Of a stretch of 43,580 nucleotides of DNA, positions 10,501-16,317 are shown piece by piece. The first letter of the stretch is position 1. Every line of letters begins with the position of its first letter. A program made the position numbers and the translations under genes. This DNA is from Desulfovibrio sp. (GTDB lineage: Bacteria > Desulfobacterota > Desulfovibrionia > Desulfovibrionales > Desulfovibrionaceae), in the NCBI GenBank assembly GCA_031260725.1, contig JAISKZ010000032.1, positions 1 through 43,580 on the forward strand. Direction: 5' to 3'. The notes beneath the pieces are model-generated. The model did not search any database and was not told the DNA's origin. It saw nothing but the letters and a program-made list of their open reading frames with translations.

Positions 10501-10580
10501 TTGAACACAAAATCCAGAAGCTGTGGGGTGGATTCTGGAATGAGGCTGACAATCTGTGAATATTTGGGAATGGAATACAT
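7533..10580 (-). CDS. srfB: SrfB-family protein, actin/Hsp70-like ATPase fold
   Basis: About 1,015 residues. Two phosphate-binding loops of the actin/Hsp70/FtsA superfamily are visible: DIGNSRTTG at 251-259 and DIGGGTTDLS at 572-581. An adenosine-type motif LLLTGRPSRW lies in the C-terminal third. Between the loops the stretch LRQVIFTVPAGMP (460-472) precedes a helical connector. Residues 1-240 form an extra N-terminal domain and the last 150 residues are beta-rich and acidic. I chose the ATG at 10580 (MYSIPKYSQ) because it lies just after the preceding stop, whereas the open frame to 10706 overlaps the neighbour's coding sequence. Length and motifs fit virulence factor SrfB. It is probably cytoplasmic and may polymerise or act as a nucleotide switch with SrfC; this is inference. 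Confidence 0.88.
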   Translation of the reverse strand: MYSIPKYSQIVSLIPESTPQLLDFVFNLEPVLKNVRYFQEKPGTGEQAGKQVLRSLAEREDGAIVDEITLEPVRQGIFEVYAKRCLEPWIGQWLPVPFLRVRDQKWEDGAPHFECGPSNWARIRLVYETERRESIRIVLAFDMTVEQPPSDTEAYFAVSPQDVDAHANYALALKIRDNAWFLNQAWVDDWLKSRWEAFQTQRKNSNDDERELEYLASYLAMLDVVHKAINNTTVQVVKPAQTPIDVDLVLDIGNSRTTGILVETRAQRSTNLNDSYLLQLRDIDCPEFVYMEPFETRIEFSEANFGDDNLSRQSGRRTPAFVWPSPVRIGPEASRLSTQALCAEGITGMSSPKRYLWDERDWTTGWRYNMRGEQEPRVTRGPLPRVLNQSGTPLCCMDDRLFRNHPILKYQEVDIAFDSKFTRSSLMMFLLVEVLQQALVTINSPGQRARRELPNVPRRLRQVIFTVPAGMPIAEQRIYRRWANWAVRVLWEVLGWQDYYIQDHKKRALGNDYRLSPRVRCNWDEATCTQLVFIYNEITKKYQGDAHIFCNILGAARPQYGEKPCIRVAAIDIGGGTTDLSITTFELASDIGSSSRMRPHLELRDGFAIAGDDIAREVIRSVILPAVSAAATKAGDFHGEKLITTLFGRDVMDNSQENRNRRAQCVRQMLMPVALCILSIYEAMDTAMGDAELSFTLRDFFESLAGEENRTELPVGRCRQPNRAAIEYIDNAVRKNSGNDMFTVMNTPVRIVPKNIDAIIREVMGGALANLCEVIQRYHCDILLLTGRPSRWRGVISTVFAKLPIPPDRILSMSRYRVGTWYPFADVSGAITDPKTTVVVGGILCSLAEGHLEGFSFDPSGIVPRSTARFIGEMDFSGQIKKPKVWFEVDVAAKEEKTYTKEISFSNTITVGFRLLDVERWTTSRFYVLDFTDEDARRASSGKTPYTVKLSLTLREIEEDELGIVAEGQERDEGEFRIEEITDQYGAPVKGKDIQMCLQTLPLDEGVWLDTGIVI

Positions 10581-10588
10581 TGTGAACT

Positions 10589-11506
10589 TTACTCCCGCAC
10601 AAAGTTGATCGTATACGCTTGCCGCGTGTTTTTTATGTCCGTAAACACCCATGAGCACGGCGTCCTGTTGCCTTCTCCCCTGCAGGTCATCTCTGAACCG
10701 CCCCATATGGATCCTGAAGGCGTGCAGTACATTTTGTCTGAACGCATGCGGAGCACGCCGCCGCTGTTAATGACGGCCCTGGTGGCACCCACACATTCTC
10801 CGGCAAATTGCGGATCCAAAATAAACCGCTTGCCCACGCCGTTTGCATTGAAACAAAAACGCTCGGTCACAATACGCTTTGTCCCGTATTCCGGTCTTGT
10901 GCCGCGCCAGCAACCTTCCAAAAAATCCAGTTTGCCGGTTTTTGCCGCATCTTCAGGAATTTTCAATGGGTCGCCGTGTTGCGGTTTTTGTGCAAGCTTG
11001 GGATAATATTGCTTGGGCGGAACCTCTTTTTTGGGCTGAGGCTCTTTTTGGAGCGGAGATTCCTTTTTTTCCTGTTCCCTGTTCGGCGTTAACAGTAAAA
11101 AATCCGCAGGCGTCAGCAAGGCGTTTTTCTCTTTTTCTTTCGACTCAGGCTCACGCTGTTGCTGCGGTTCAGCCACCGTCCTGTCGGGTTCCGCCGTCGG
11201 CAAAAAATCCGCAGGCGTTTTGACGGAAGATTCCTTTTCAGATTCCTGAAGACTCTTGTCTTGTTCAGGGACGTTCGGCACCATCGAATGTCTTTCAGGT
11301 GGCGGCGGGATCACGATAACATCTCCTTCTCTCGTCGGCGTTTGCGGCACAGCATAAACGTCCGGCGCTACGTCGAGAGATGGTGTAACCGGCGAACTTG
11401 TTGGAGGAGCGTACTGTTTTTCTTCCAGATTTGCAGAGGCGTATACGCCGGAGTACTCAAACAGACACAGCATAAAGACCGTCAGGAGTAAAAAGAGCTT
11501 CTGCAT
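10589..11506 (-). CDS. secreted protein sharing the SrfA-like C-terminal domain
   Basis: 305 residues from the ATG at 11506 (an ATG at 11518 is also possible). Residues 1-24 are a signal peptide (MQKLFLLLTVFMLCLF...). The middle (about 30-190) is low-complexity, rich in Pro, Glu, Lys and Gln, with a repeated phrase (TPADFLPTAEP, then TPADFLLLTPN), and looks like a spacer across the periplasm or wall. The last 110 residues form a compact domain starting LDFLEGCWRGT, with CFNANGVGKR, GVLRMRSDK and several Cys. The same domain ends the neighbouring SrfA-like protein, where it reads FLQGRWKN, FDANGNGT, GVLRIETE. No enzymatic motif is evident. The gene sits 15 bases after the SrfA-like gene and 8 bases before srfB. 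Confidence 0.75.
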   Translation of the reverse strand: MQKLFLLLTVFMLCLFEYSGVYASANLEEKQYAPPTSSPVTPSLDVAPDVYAVPQTPTREGDVIVIPPPPERHSMVPNVPEQDKSLQESEKESSVKTPADFLPTAEPDRTVAEPQQQREPESKEKEKNALLTPADFLLLTPNREQEKKESPLQKEPQPKKEVPPKQYYPKLAQKPQHGDPLKIPEDAAKTGKLDFLEGCWRGTRPEYGTKRIVTERFCFNANGVGKRFILDPQFAGECVGATRAVINSGGVLRMRSDKMYCTPSGSIWGGSEMTCRGEGNRTPCSWVFTDIKNTRQAYTINFVRE

Positions 11507-11521
11507 AGGCGTTTCCATCAG

Positions 11522-12823
11522 TTATGGAACACGGTGAAAATAAACATTGCCGCCCCACGATTCGCCGCCTTGCGTTTTGCCGAGACAAGAAGCCGCGCCC
11601 ACTGATGCCCTGCATTCAATAATCTCAGCGGAATACTGTCTTTGACTGCCGGGGCAGATTTGTCTTTCTGTTTCAATACGCAAAACGCCGGAATCGTCCC
11701 GACGGGCTTTGGCTTTGCCCGTGCAATCCTGTCTGCCTTTTTGGAGTACTGTCACGGTTCCGTTGCCGTTCGCGTCAAAAAAATAAATAGTCTCTATAGG
11801 CTGTTTGTCGGCCTTGTTGACAAGGCCCTCGGCGTTTTTCCAGCGCCCCTGTAAAAAGGCATAGTCTCCGGGGTGTTCAGGAATCACCAAATCCTGACGC
11901 GGCAGTATTTTTTCAGGAATCACCACGTCAGGTTTCGAAGAAAGGCCCTCTTTGAGCGCCACCGAACCCTGTGGGGGAACCCCAAAGTCCTGTTTCGTCG
12001 TCGCCCTTTGTGCAGATTCCGGCACACAAAGAGCCGCCTGTTCACCCAGCTTCAGCCGCAATGCGGCAAGATCTGCGCGCAGACGTTTTTCCTCATCGCG
12101 TGACTCTTGCAGGGCATGTTGCCCTTCAGGCGCAACTTTAAAGACTGACGCGCCGAGCAGGCTGACAAGCGGATGCCAGTTTCCAAAAGGAACAAAAAGC
12201 ACAGATAAAAGCAACAGCAGAGGCAACAGCCAAAGCCAGCTCCACAGGCCGCTACGGGACTTTCTGTTTTCAGGCTGTTGCGGCGTCGCTGGTTGCGGCT
12301 CAGGCTGCGCCGCCGGGCCTGCCGCAGGCGCTGTCGGCACAAAACTTTCCCCAAAACGCGCCAGATCTTCCGGTTGAGCACCTTTTTTTGAAGAGGCGAA
12401 ACCCCAGCATGTCATCACCGGGTGCCCCCCGACGGCGTATATATGAGAAACATCAGGATACTGCAACGCAAGTTCAAGCACCATGCCGCGCAACACGGAC
12501 GACTGCCCGCCGCCGCTCTTCATATCCTCTGCCAGATTCTTTATTTCCTTGCCCATTCCGCCTACATAGGCGGCCAGCCTGTTTGCTTCTTCCTCGGGCA
12601 ACTCTGTTATCCTTCTCGGCGTTCCTTGGATAGGACTGTACCAGTCAATAATCTCACCGCTCTGCAAGCCCCCCGGTTCGGCAAAAAGCAGGGCATAGTC
12701 GTCGCCGAGGCGCGCGCGGACAAGTTCTTTGATCTGGTGAAAATTCTCTGCCACGCGCATGCCTTGATATGACAGTGACTGAATCCGGCTTTTTGGAGTC
12801 GAAGCGATATGCTGGGCGCTCAT
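11522..12823 (-). CDS. srfA: SrfA-like membrane protein
   Basis: 433 residues from the ATG at 12823, chosen because GAGGAG lies 7 bases upstream; the frame extends to 12856 but that part overlaps the protease gene. The N-terminal domain contains IIDWYSPIQG (about 58-67) and a helical region to about 160; I associate the IDWYSP phrase with the SrfA family. A Pro/Gln-rich linker precedes one membrane helix at about 193-213 (LWSWLWLLPLLLLLSVLF). After a short coiled stretch, the C-terminal domain (329-433, FLQGRWKNAEG) matches that of the next protein. The likely topology is N-terminal domain in the cytoplasm and C-terminal domain outside, so it could couple SrfB/SrfC to the periplasm. The name rests on motif memory and on the adjacent srfB and srfC. 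Confidence 0.62.
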   Translation of the reverse strand: MSAQHIASTPKSRIQSLSYQGMRVAENFHQIKELVRARLGDDYALLFAEPGGLQSGEIIDWYSPIQGTPRRITELPEEEANRLAAYVGGMGKEIKNLAEDMKSGGGQSSVLRGMVLELALQYPDVSHIYAVGGHPVMTCWGFASSKKGAQPEDLARFGESFVPTAPAAGPAAQPEPQPATPQQPENRKSRSGLWSWLWLLPLLLLLSVLFVPFGNWHPLVSLLGASVFKVAPEGQHALQESRDEEKRLRADLAALRLKLGEQAALCVPESAQRATTKQDFGVPPQGSVALKEGLSSKPDVVIPEKILPRQDLVIPEHPGDYAFLQGRWKNAEGLVNKADKQPIETIYFFDANGNGTVTVLQKGRQDCTGKAKARRDDSGVLRIETERQICPGSQRQYSAEIIECRASVGAASCLGKTQGGESWGGNVYFHRVP

Positions 12824-12833
12824 GCGGTGCTCC

Positions 12834-13796
12834 TCACTGTGCCGTGTCCACGTCAATACCGTGTTCTTTCAAAAAAAGCAGAATATCCGACGCATGCAGG
12901 GCTATGGACGTCTGGCGGTAGCTGTTTTCATCTAGAGAAATCATGGTGTTGATTCCCATCACACGCCCTTTTTCATCAGCCAGCGGGCCGCCGCTGTTAC
13001 CGGGAGAGAGCGGCGCTGTGTGCACTATTATGGGCGGCGTGCGCTCAAGCACGGCACTGATAACCCCGTCGGCATACGACAGTTCGGGGATTGCCCCGAC
13101 ATCACCGGCAATGAGCGCCTGATATTTGGGGTCATTCTTTGAAATGGCGTGAGGATAGCCCCACGCACTGATCTTTTCGGTACGCCTGGCCTTATCAAAA
13201 AAAGACAAGTGCGTGACGCGCACTCCAGACGGCAGATTTACGCGCAATACGGCATAATCCCGTTGCGGGGCCGTGCTTGTGGCAACAACGTCAGCCTGTG
13301 CGATTCCATTAATTTTTTTGTTGATAACGATAATACTGTGCGGCGTGTTTGCAACCACATGTTTATTGGTCAGCACAAGTTCCGGCGTGATGAAAAATCC
13401 GGAGCCAATAGTTGTTGTGGCTGCGTTTTTTAGAGCAAGTATAAAAACCGTGGCGTCCTCCAGCAGGGACATCGCATCAGCTGGTTCGGCAGACTGCTCG
13501 GCTTGCTGCGCTGACGCCATCGTGGCTGACGTTATGCCTGTCCCGGTCAGCCACTGTCGCACCTCGCAGGGGTTTTTCGTCAGCAGGCCTTCCAGCAATG
13601 ATTTTTCTTCCCGCAACTGCGTCAATACGGCATTCCGTTTTTGCGTTTCGTCATTCTCTGCAGAAACATGGCCGGAATTCAGAGTATACAGCCTGTAAAC
13701 GCACAGGCCGACGACGATAAGCAACAGAATACCGCACACTTTGGGGCCGAACGGTATTGTTCTTCGTGATTTTTCTTCGTCCGTTGCCCTAGTCAT
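12834..13796 (-). CDS. membrane-anchored trypsin-like (S1C) serine protease
   Basis: 320 residues from the ATG at 13796, which has AGGGA about 9 bases upstream; an upstream ATG at 13874 would add a second hydrophobic stretch but lies inside an inverted repeat. A membrane anchor at residues 20-37 (GILLLIVVGLCVYRLY) places the rest in the periplasm. A Glu/Lys coiled stretch and Ala-rich linker lead to a trypsin-fold domain (about 110-310) with a complete triad: His146 in LTNKHVV, Asp180 in QRDYAVLRV and Ser268 in SPGNSGGPL. No PDZ domain follows, unlike DegP/DegS. It ends 10 bases before the SrfA-like gene. It may process or regulate exported members of this operon. Confidence 0.85.
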   Translation of the reverse strand: MTRATDEEKSRRTIPFGPKVCGILLLIVVGLCVYRLYTLNSGHVSAENDETQKRNAVLTQLREEKSLLEGLLTKNPCEVRQWLTGTGITSATMASAQQAEQSAEPADAMSLLEDATVFILALKNAATTTIGSGFFITPELVLTNKHVVANTPHSIIVINKKINGIAQADVVATSTAPQRDYAVLRVNLPSGVRVTHLSFFDKARRTEKISAWGYPHAISKNDPKYQALIAGDVGAIPELSYADGVISAVLERTPPIIVHTAPLSPGNSGGPLADEKGRVMGINTMISLDENSYRQTSIALHASDILLFLKEHGIDVDTAQ

Positions 13797-13855
13797 AGCG
13801 CTGTTCCCTGTAATGCGAATAAAAACCGGCAGAAATTGTAGGAAGAGAACGCAAA

Positions 13856-13893
13856 TCAACCACGGGAATCCCATGATGAAAACCCGTGGTTGA
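13856..13893. repeat. 11-bp perfect inverted repeat within the srf operon
   Basis: Arms TCAACCACGGG (13856-13866) and CCCGTGGTTGA (13883-13893) are perfect reverse complements with a 16-base loop. It lies in the only sizeable gap (about 120 bases) of the operon, between the lipoprotein stop and the protease start. No run of T follows on either strand, so it is not a standard terminator. It could be an operator, an mRNA-processing stem or a partial attenuator that lowers expression of the downstream genes. Confidence 0.5.
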
Positions 13894-13918
13894 ATCTTAG
13901 GTATTAATTATACTATTC

Positions 13919-14737
13919 CTATACGTTGAGTTTGGCAAGATCGTCCATTAGCCTCTGTTTTTCCATAATACTTGCTTGCCCATCCTGCTTAGCTGATGCA
14001 AGTTCTTTGATATTTCCACTGAATGCGACCTTTTTTGTCTGGACCTGTTTCAGAGGAGACGAGGATCTGAGCGACCGTTTTTTCGTTGACGCAGACTGCG
14101 TCGGAATGCCCATTTTTTGCGCTTCATCAGAAAGTGCGGCATCATACTGGGCTTCACGGTCATAGGCCTTTTGCAAGGTGACACCCAAAATACGATCCGC
14201 CTCGCTCAGACCGTTCTTTATTTCCTGATAGCCCTTGTCGAGTTCAATCCTGGTAATATTGCCGCTTTTATACCTTGCGACAAGCATTTTGAATTCCTTG
14301 TCGTAGCATTGCGTGCTAGCCCGTGCAGAAGCGGTGGCAGCGTCCAGCCCCGCGATATCACCGTCAAGGTCTTTCATATAACTTGCCATTCTGGCGTTCT
14401 GATCCTTGATCTGGTTTTGTTTGGAGGTCGCATACGCAAGGCTGCCGCCAGCCAGACCGCCAGCCATGCCGCCGGCAACCGCGCCTTCCACCTTGCCTGT
14501 GGCAAGACCGCCTATAAGCGCACCCAGCAACGCGCCGCCAGCGGCACCGGCTGCCGTGTCCTTGGCCACGCGATTTTCATCGTCGCGCAGTTGCTGTATG
14601 GGAGCATAACATTGCGGATAACGCTCAACCTTGGTTGTCTGCGTTCCGTATTTGCTGGCGCAACCGACAAGCCCCGTCAAGGGGAAGGTCATCATCAGTA
14701 AACATAAAAAACTTTTTTTTGCCATCTCCATCTTCAT
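13919..14737 (-). CDS. glycine-zipper lipoprotein
   Basis: 272 residues from the ATG at 14737, supported by GGAGG six bases upstream. The lipobox is LTGLVGC with Cys26, so it should be a membrane-anchored lipoprotein. Residues 62-99 are a glycine-zipper (AAGAAGGALLGALIGGLA, then AVAGGMAGGLAGGSL), a motif that inserts in or oligomerises at membranes. The remainder is helical with a long coiled-coil-like section (about 105-215) and a basic C-terminal tail rich in Ser and Lys. It is the first gene of the long minus-strand operon, just downstream of the promoter at 14820-14848. Its role is unknown; an outer-membrane lipoprotein that senses or scaffolds is plausible. Confidence 0.75.
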   Translation of the reverse strand: MKMEMAKKSFLCLLMMTFPLTGLVGCASKYGTQTTKVERYPQCYAPIQQLRDDENRVAKDTAAGAAGGALLGALIGGLATGKVEGAVAGGMAGGLAGGSLAYATSKQNQIKDQNARMASYMKDLDGDIAGLDAATASARASTQCYDKEFKMLVARYKSGNITRIELDKGYQEIKNGLSEADRILGVTLQKAYDREAQYDAALSDEAQKMGIPTQSASTKKRSLRSSSPLKQVQTKKVAFSGNIKELASAKQDGQASIMEKQRLMDDLAKLNV

Positions 14738-14819
14738 GTGCATCCTCCATTGATGGGTTAATGATGCCATCATACATGTACACGACTCACGTGCAACAAA
14801 TTATCCAATATGTACTGGC

Positions 14820-14848
14820 ATAACAAAAAAAATTTTAAAAAATGTCAA
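14820..14848 (-). promoter_or_regulatory. sigma70-type promoter of the srf/VWA operon
   Basis: On the minus strand TTGACA (14848-14843) is followed after exactly 17 bases, mostly T and A, by TGTTAT (14825-14820). The -35 box is perfect and the -10 box matches 4 of 6. Transcription would start near 14813 and give a leader of about 75 bases before the lipoprotein ATG. It is the only good promoter-like site I see upstream of this operon. Confidence 0.6.
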
Positions 14849-14908
14849 GAAAAATTGCTAGTTGCGGCATTCCGTATTCCCGCATACTGCTGAAAACCAC
14901 GCCGTCAG

Positions 14909-15085
14909 CATCACTACCGCTACTAAACCTGCCATAGATGGTTCCAGCGATGGCGCAAGAAAGGGGTATTCGACGCCACACTGCTTACCCTGACCGATGA
15001 CTTGAGAGAACGTGGCAAACTTGATTTGCGTGAAGCATTCATTGACGGGATATTTGCTTCCACAAAAAAGGGGGCGTGCCTATAC
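14909..15085 (+). pseudogene. IS5-family transposase remnant
   Basis: A plus-strand frame reads HHYRY, a stop (TAA at 14924-14926, probably from CAA), then TCHRWFQRWRKKGVFDATL and, further on, REAFIDGIFASTKKG. This is the N-terminal region of IS5-type DDE transposases, where the phrase is usually YQTCHRRFQRW and, around the first catalytic Asp, FIDGTFAPAKKGG. The frame breaks at about 15085 and no terminal repeats or second half are present. It is a dead fragment between two operons. Confidence 0.7.
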
Positions 15086-15092
15086 ATACCTT

Positions 15093-15112
15093 GGCGTCAT
15101 CTGGATGACGCC
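15093..15112 (+). terminator. perfect 8-bp hairpin, possible terminator or insertion scar
   Basis: GGCGTCAT (15093-15100), a 4-base loop CTGG, then ATGACGCC (15105-15112). On the plus strand TTGACTTTCGTTTC follows, which is only partly T-rich. It sits between the IS5 remnant and the cobalamin riboswitch, so it may insulate the two or be a trace of the old insertion. Confidence 0.35.
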
Positions 15113-15130
15113 TTGACTTTCGTTTCTCCA

Positions 15131-15323
15131 AATGCTTAACTGTACCTACAGCGGGGAATTCCGTGTAAATCGGAAACAGTCGCGCTGCGGTAAGAGGGGT
15201 ACAGAGCTTCAGTGATCCTTGCGGTTCACGACAACCAATCGCGCATACGCGCGGTGAAGGCGAAGCAAAGGCGCGGGGCACATGCCCGCAATCCCTCAAG
15301 TCCGAATACCCGCTGGGCGCATT
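15131..15323 (+). promoter_or_regulatory. cobalamin (B12) riboswitch aptamer
   Basis: The region has the conserved order of the B12 element. A closing helix AATGC (15131-15135) pairs with GCATT (15319-15323). A 7-bp helix CTGTACC (15140-15146) pairs with GGTACAG (15198-15204). Between them lies a GGGGAATTCCGTGTAAATC core (15153-15171) followed by GGAAACAGTCGCGCTGCGG, and near the 3' end CAAGTCCGAATACCCGC (15297-15313), the equivalent of the usual AGTCAGGATACCTGCC. It precedes the cbiK transport and biosynthesis operon, so cobalamin should switch that operon off. No good -10 box is visible; TTGACT at 15112-15117 could serve as -35. Confidence 0.85.
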
Positions 15324-15337
15324 CTAAAACTTGTCCG

Positions 15338-15361
15338 TAACTAACAAAAATACGTTAGTTA
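15338..15361 (+). repeat. 8-bp hairpin in the riboswitch expression platform
   Basis: TAACTAAC (15338-15345) pairs with GTTAGTTA (15354-15361) around an 8-base loop AAAAATAC. It sits between the B12 aptamer and the ribosome-binding site. It is AT-rich with no T run after it, so it looks like part of a structural switch rather than a terminator. Confidence 0.5.
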
Positions 15362-15378
15362 GGGAGACGTTCTGAGCC

Positions 15379-15418
15379 GCCTCCTTCACAAACCTAATCA
15401 ACGCACGATTGAGGAGGC
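15379..15418 (+). promoter_or_regulatory. Shine-Dalgarno-sequestering stem of the cbiK leader
   Basis: GCCTCCTT (15379-15386) can pair with GAGGAGGC (15411-15418), eight pairs including one G-U. The right arm is the ribosome-binding site of cbiK, whose ATG is at 15423. This is the layout expected for translational control by a B12 riboswitch: ligand binding would favour the closed stem. Formation of the stem is inferred from complementarity only. Confidence 0.6.
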
Positions 15419-15422
15419 CACC

Positions 15423-16316
15423 ATGAATCGGTTATTTCCACGCATTTTTCTGCTGTTTCTCAGTATAGCGCTTGCTGTGACGGTTCATCCCGCCGGAGCT
15501 GTTGACGCACCAAAAGAGGGGATATTGCTTGCGCCCTTCGGTACCACTGTGCCCGAGGCCATGGGTGCCTATACAGATATGGAGCAAACATTTAAGGCCG
15601 AATTTCCGGGCTCGCCTGTGGAATGGGCCTATACCTCGCAGATTATCCGCAGCAAGCTTGAAAAACAGGGCCGTCCCGTGGGCGGCGTCAGCGACGGGCT
15701 GGCCGCGCTGGCCGCGCGGGGTGTGAAAGTTGTGCGTGTGCAGTCGCTGCATATCATGGCCGGCGAGGAATTTGCGGAGCTTGCGCGCGCCGTGCTTATT
15801 GACGTGCAAAGAAATCCTGGCCGTTTTAACGCCGTGTATCTGGGCAGACCCCTCCTTGAGTCCCGTCAGGACGCGCTTGAAGCAGCCGCGGCTCTGGTTG
15901 GGGATACAAAGAAAGCGGACGACGAATCGCTGGTGCTCATGGGGCACGGGCAGAGCCAAGGCAGGGCGGATTTGATTTTTGAAGGTGTGCGCGCTGTGTT
16001 CAGGGAAATTGATCCGCGTTTCTTCATGGCCACGGCAGAGGGCACACGGAATTTTGACCGGCTTCTGCGCGACCTCAAGTCCGGCAAGATTCGCCGCGTA
16101 CGGCTGCAGGCCCTGATGTTCGTGGCCGGAGAGCACGCCCGCAATGATCTGGCCGGAGATGAAAAGGATTCCTGGGCGTCCAGGCTCAAAGCAGCCGGTT
16201 TTCAGATAAAGACCGACTTGCGCGGGCTTGGCGAAATGGACGGCATACGCAGGATCTTTGCGCGCCACGCCAAAGAAAGTGACGACAATCTGACGAAGGA
16301 GCCGAAAAAACTATAA
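15423..16316 (+). CDS. cbiK: periplasmic sirohydrochlorin cobaltochelatase CbiK
   Basis: 297 residues. It inserts Co2+ (or Fe2+) into sirohydrochlorin, the first committed step of the anaerobic cobalamin route. Residues 1-27 form a signal peptide (LFLSIALAVTVHPAGA), so this is the exported CbiK variant described for Desulfovibrio vulgaris (CbiKP). Conserved sites are LHIMAGEEF (His110), LMGHGQSQGRADLIFEG (His175, metal ligand of the family) and LMFVAGEHARND (His238, second ligand). Length matches CbiK. The start follows GAGGAGG by 5 bases. The permease ATG comes one base after the stop, so chelatase and importer are one transcript, all under the B12 riboswitch. The D. vulgaris enzyme binds heme; whether the heme ligand is kept here needs alignment. 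Confidence 0.92.
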   Translation: MNRLFPRIFLLFLSIALAVTVHPAGAVDAPKEGILLAPFGTTVPEAMGAYTDMEQTFKAEFPGSPVEWAYTSQIIRSKLEKQGRPVGGVSDGLAALAARGVKVVRVQSLHIMAGEEFAELARAVLIDVQRNPGRFNAVYLGRPLLESRQDALEAAAALVGDTKKADDESLVLMGHGQSQGRADLIFEGVRAVFREIDPRFFMATAEGTRNFDRLLRDLKSGKIRRVRLQALMFVAGEHARNDLAGDEKDSWASRLKAAGFQIKTDLRGLGEMDGIRRIFARHAKESDDNLTKEPKKL

Positions 16317-16317
16317 G

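Noticed and set aside
13858..13891. Intrinsic terminator at the inverted repeat in the srf operon
   Set aside because: No T run follows the stem on either strand, and the genes beyond are co-directional.
1..14848. A full type VI secretion cluster
   Set aside because: Apart from PpkA-, TagT- and TagS-like genes there is no Hcp, VgrG, TssB/C, TssJ/L/M or ClpV in the window.
15039..15299. Minus-strand open frame of 86 codons across the riboswitch
   Set aside because: It lies antisense to the B12 aptamer and the IS5 remnant; conserved RNA motifs explain the region.
15432..16268. Long minus-strand frame opposite cbiK
   Set aside because: Shadow of the coding strand; it has no recognisable motifs, while the plus strand has CbiK motifs and a strong ribosome-binding site.
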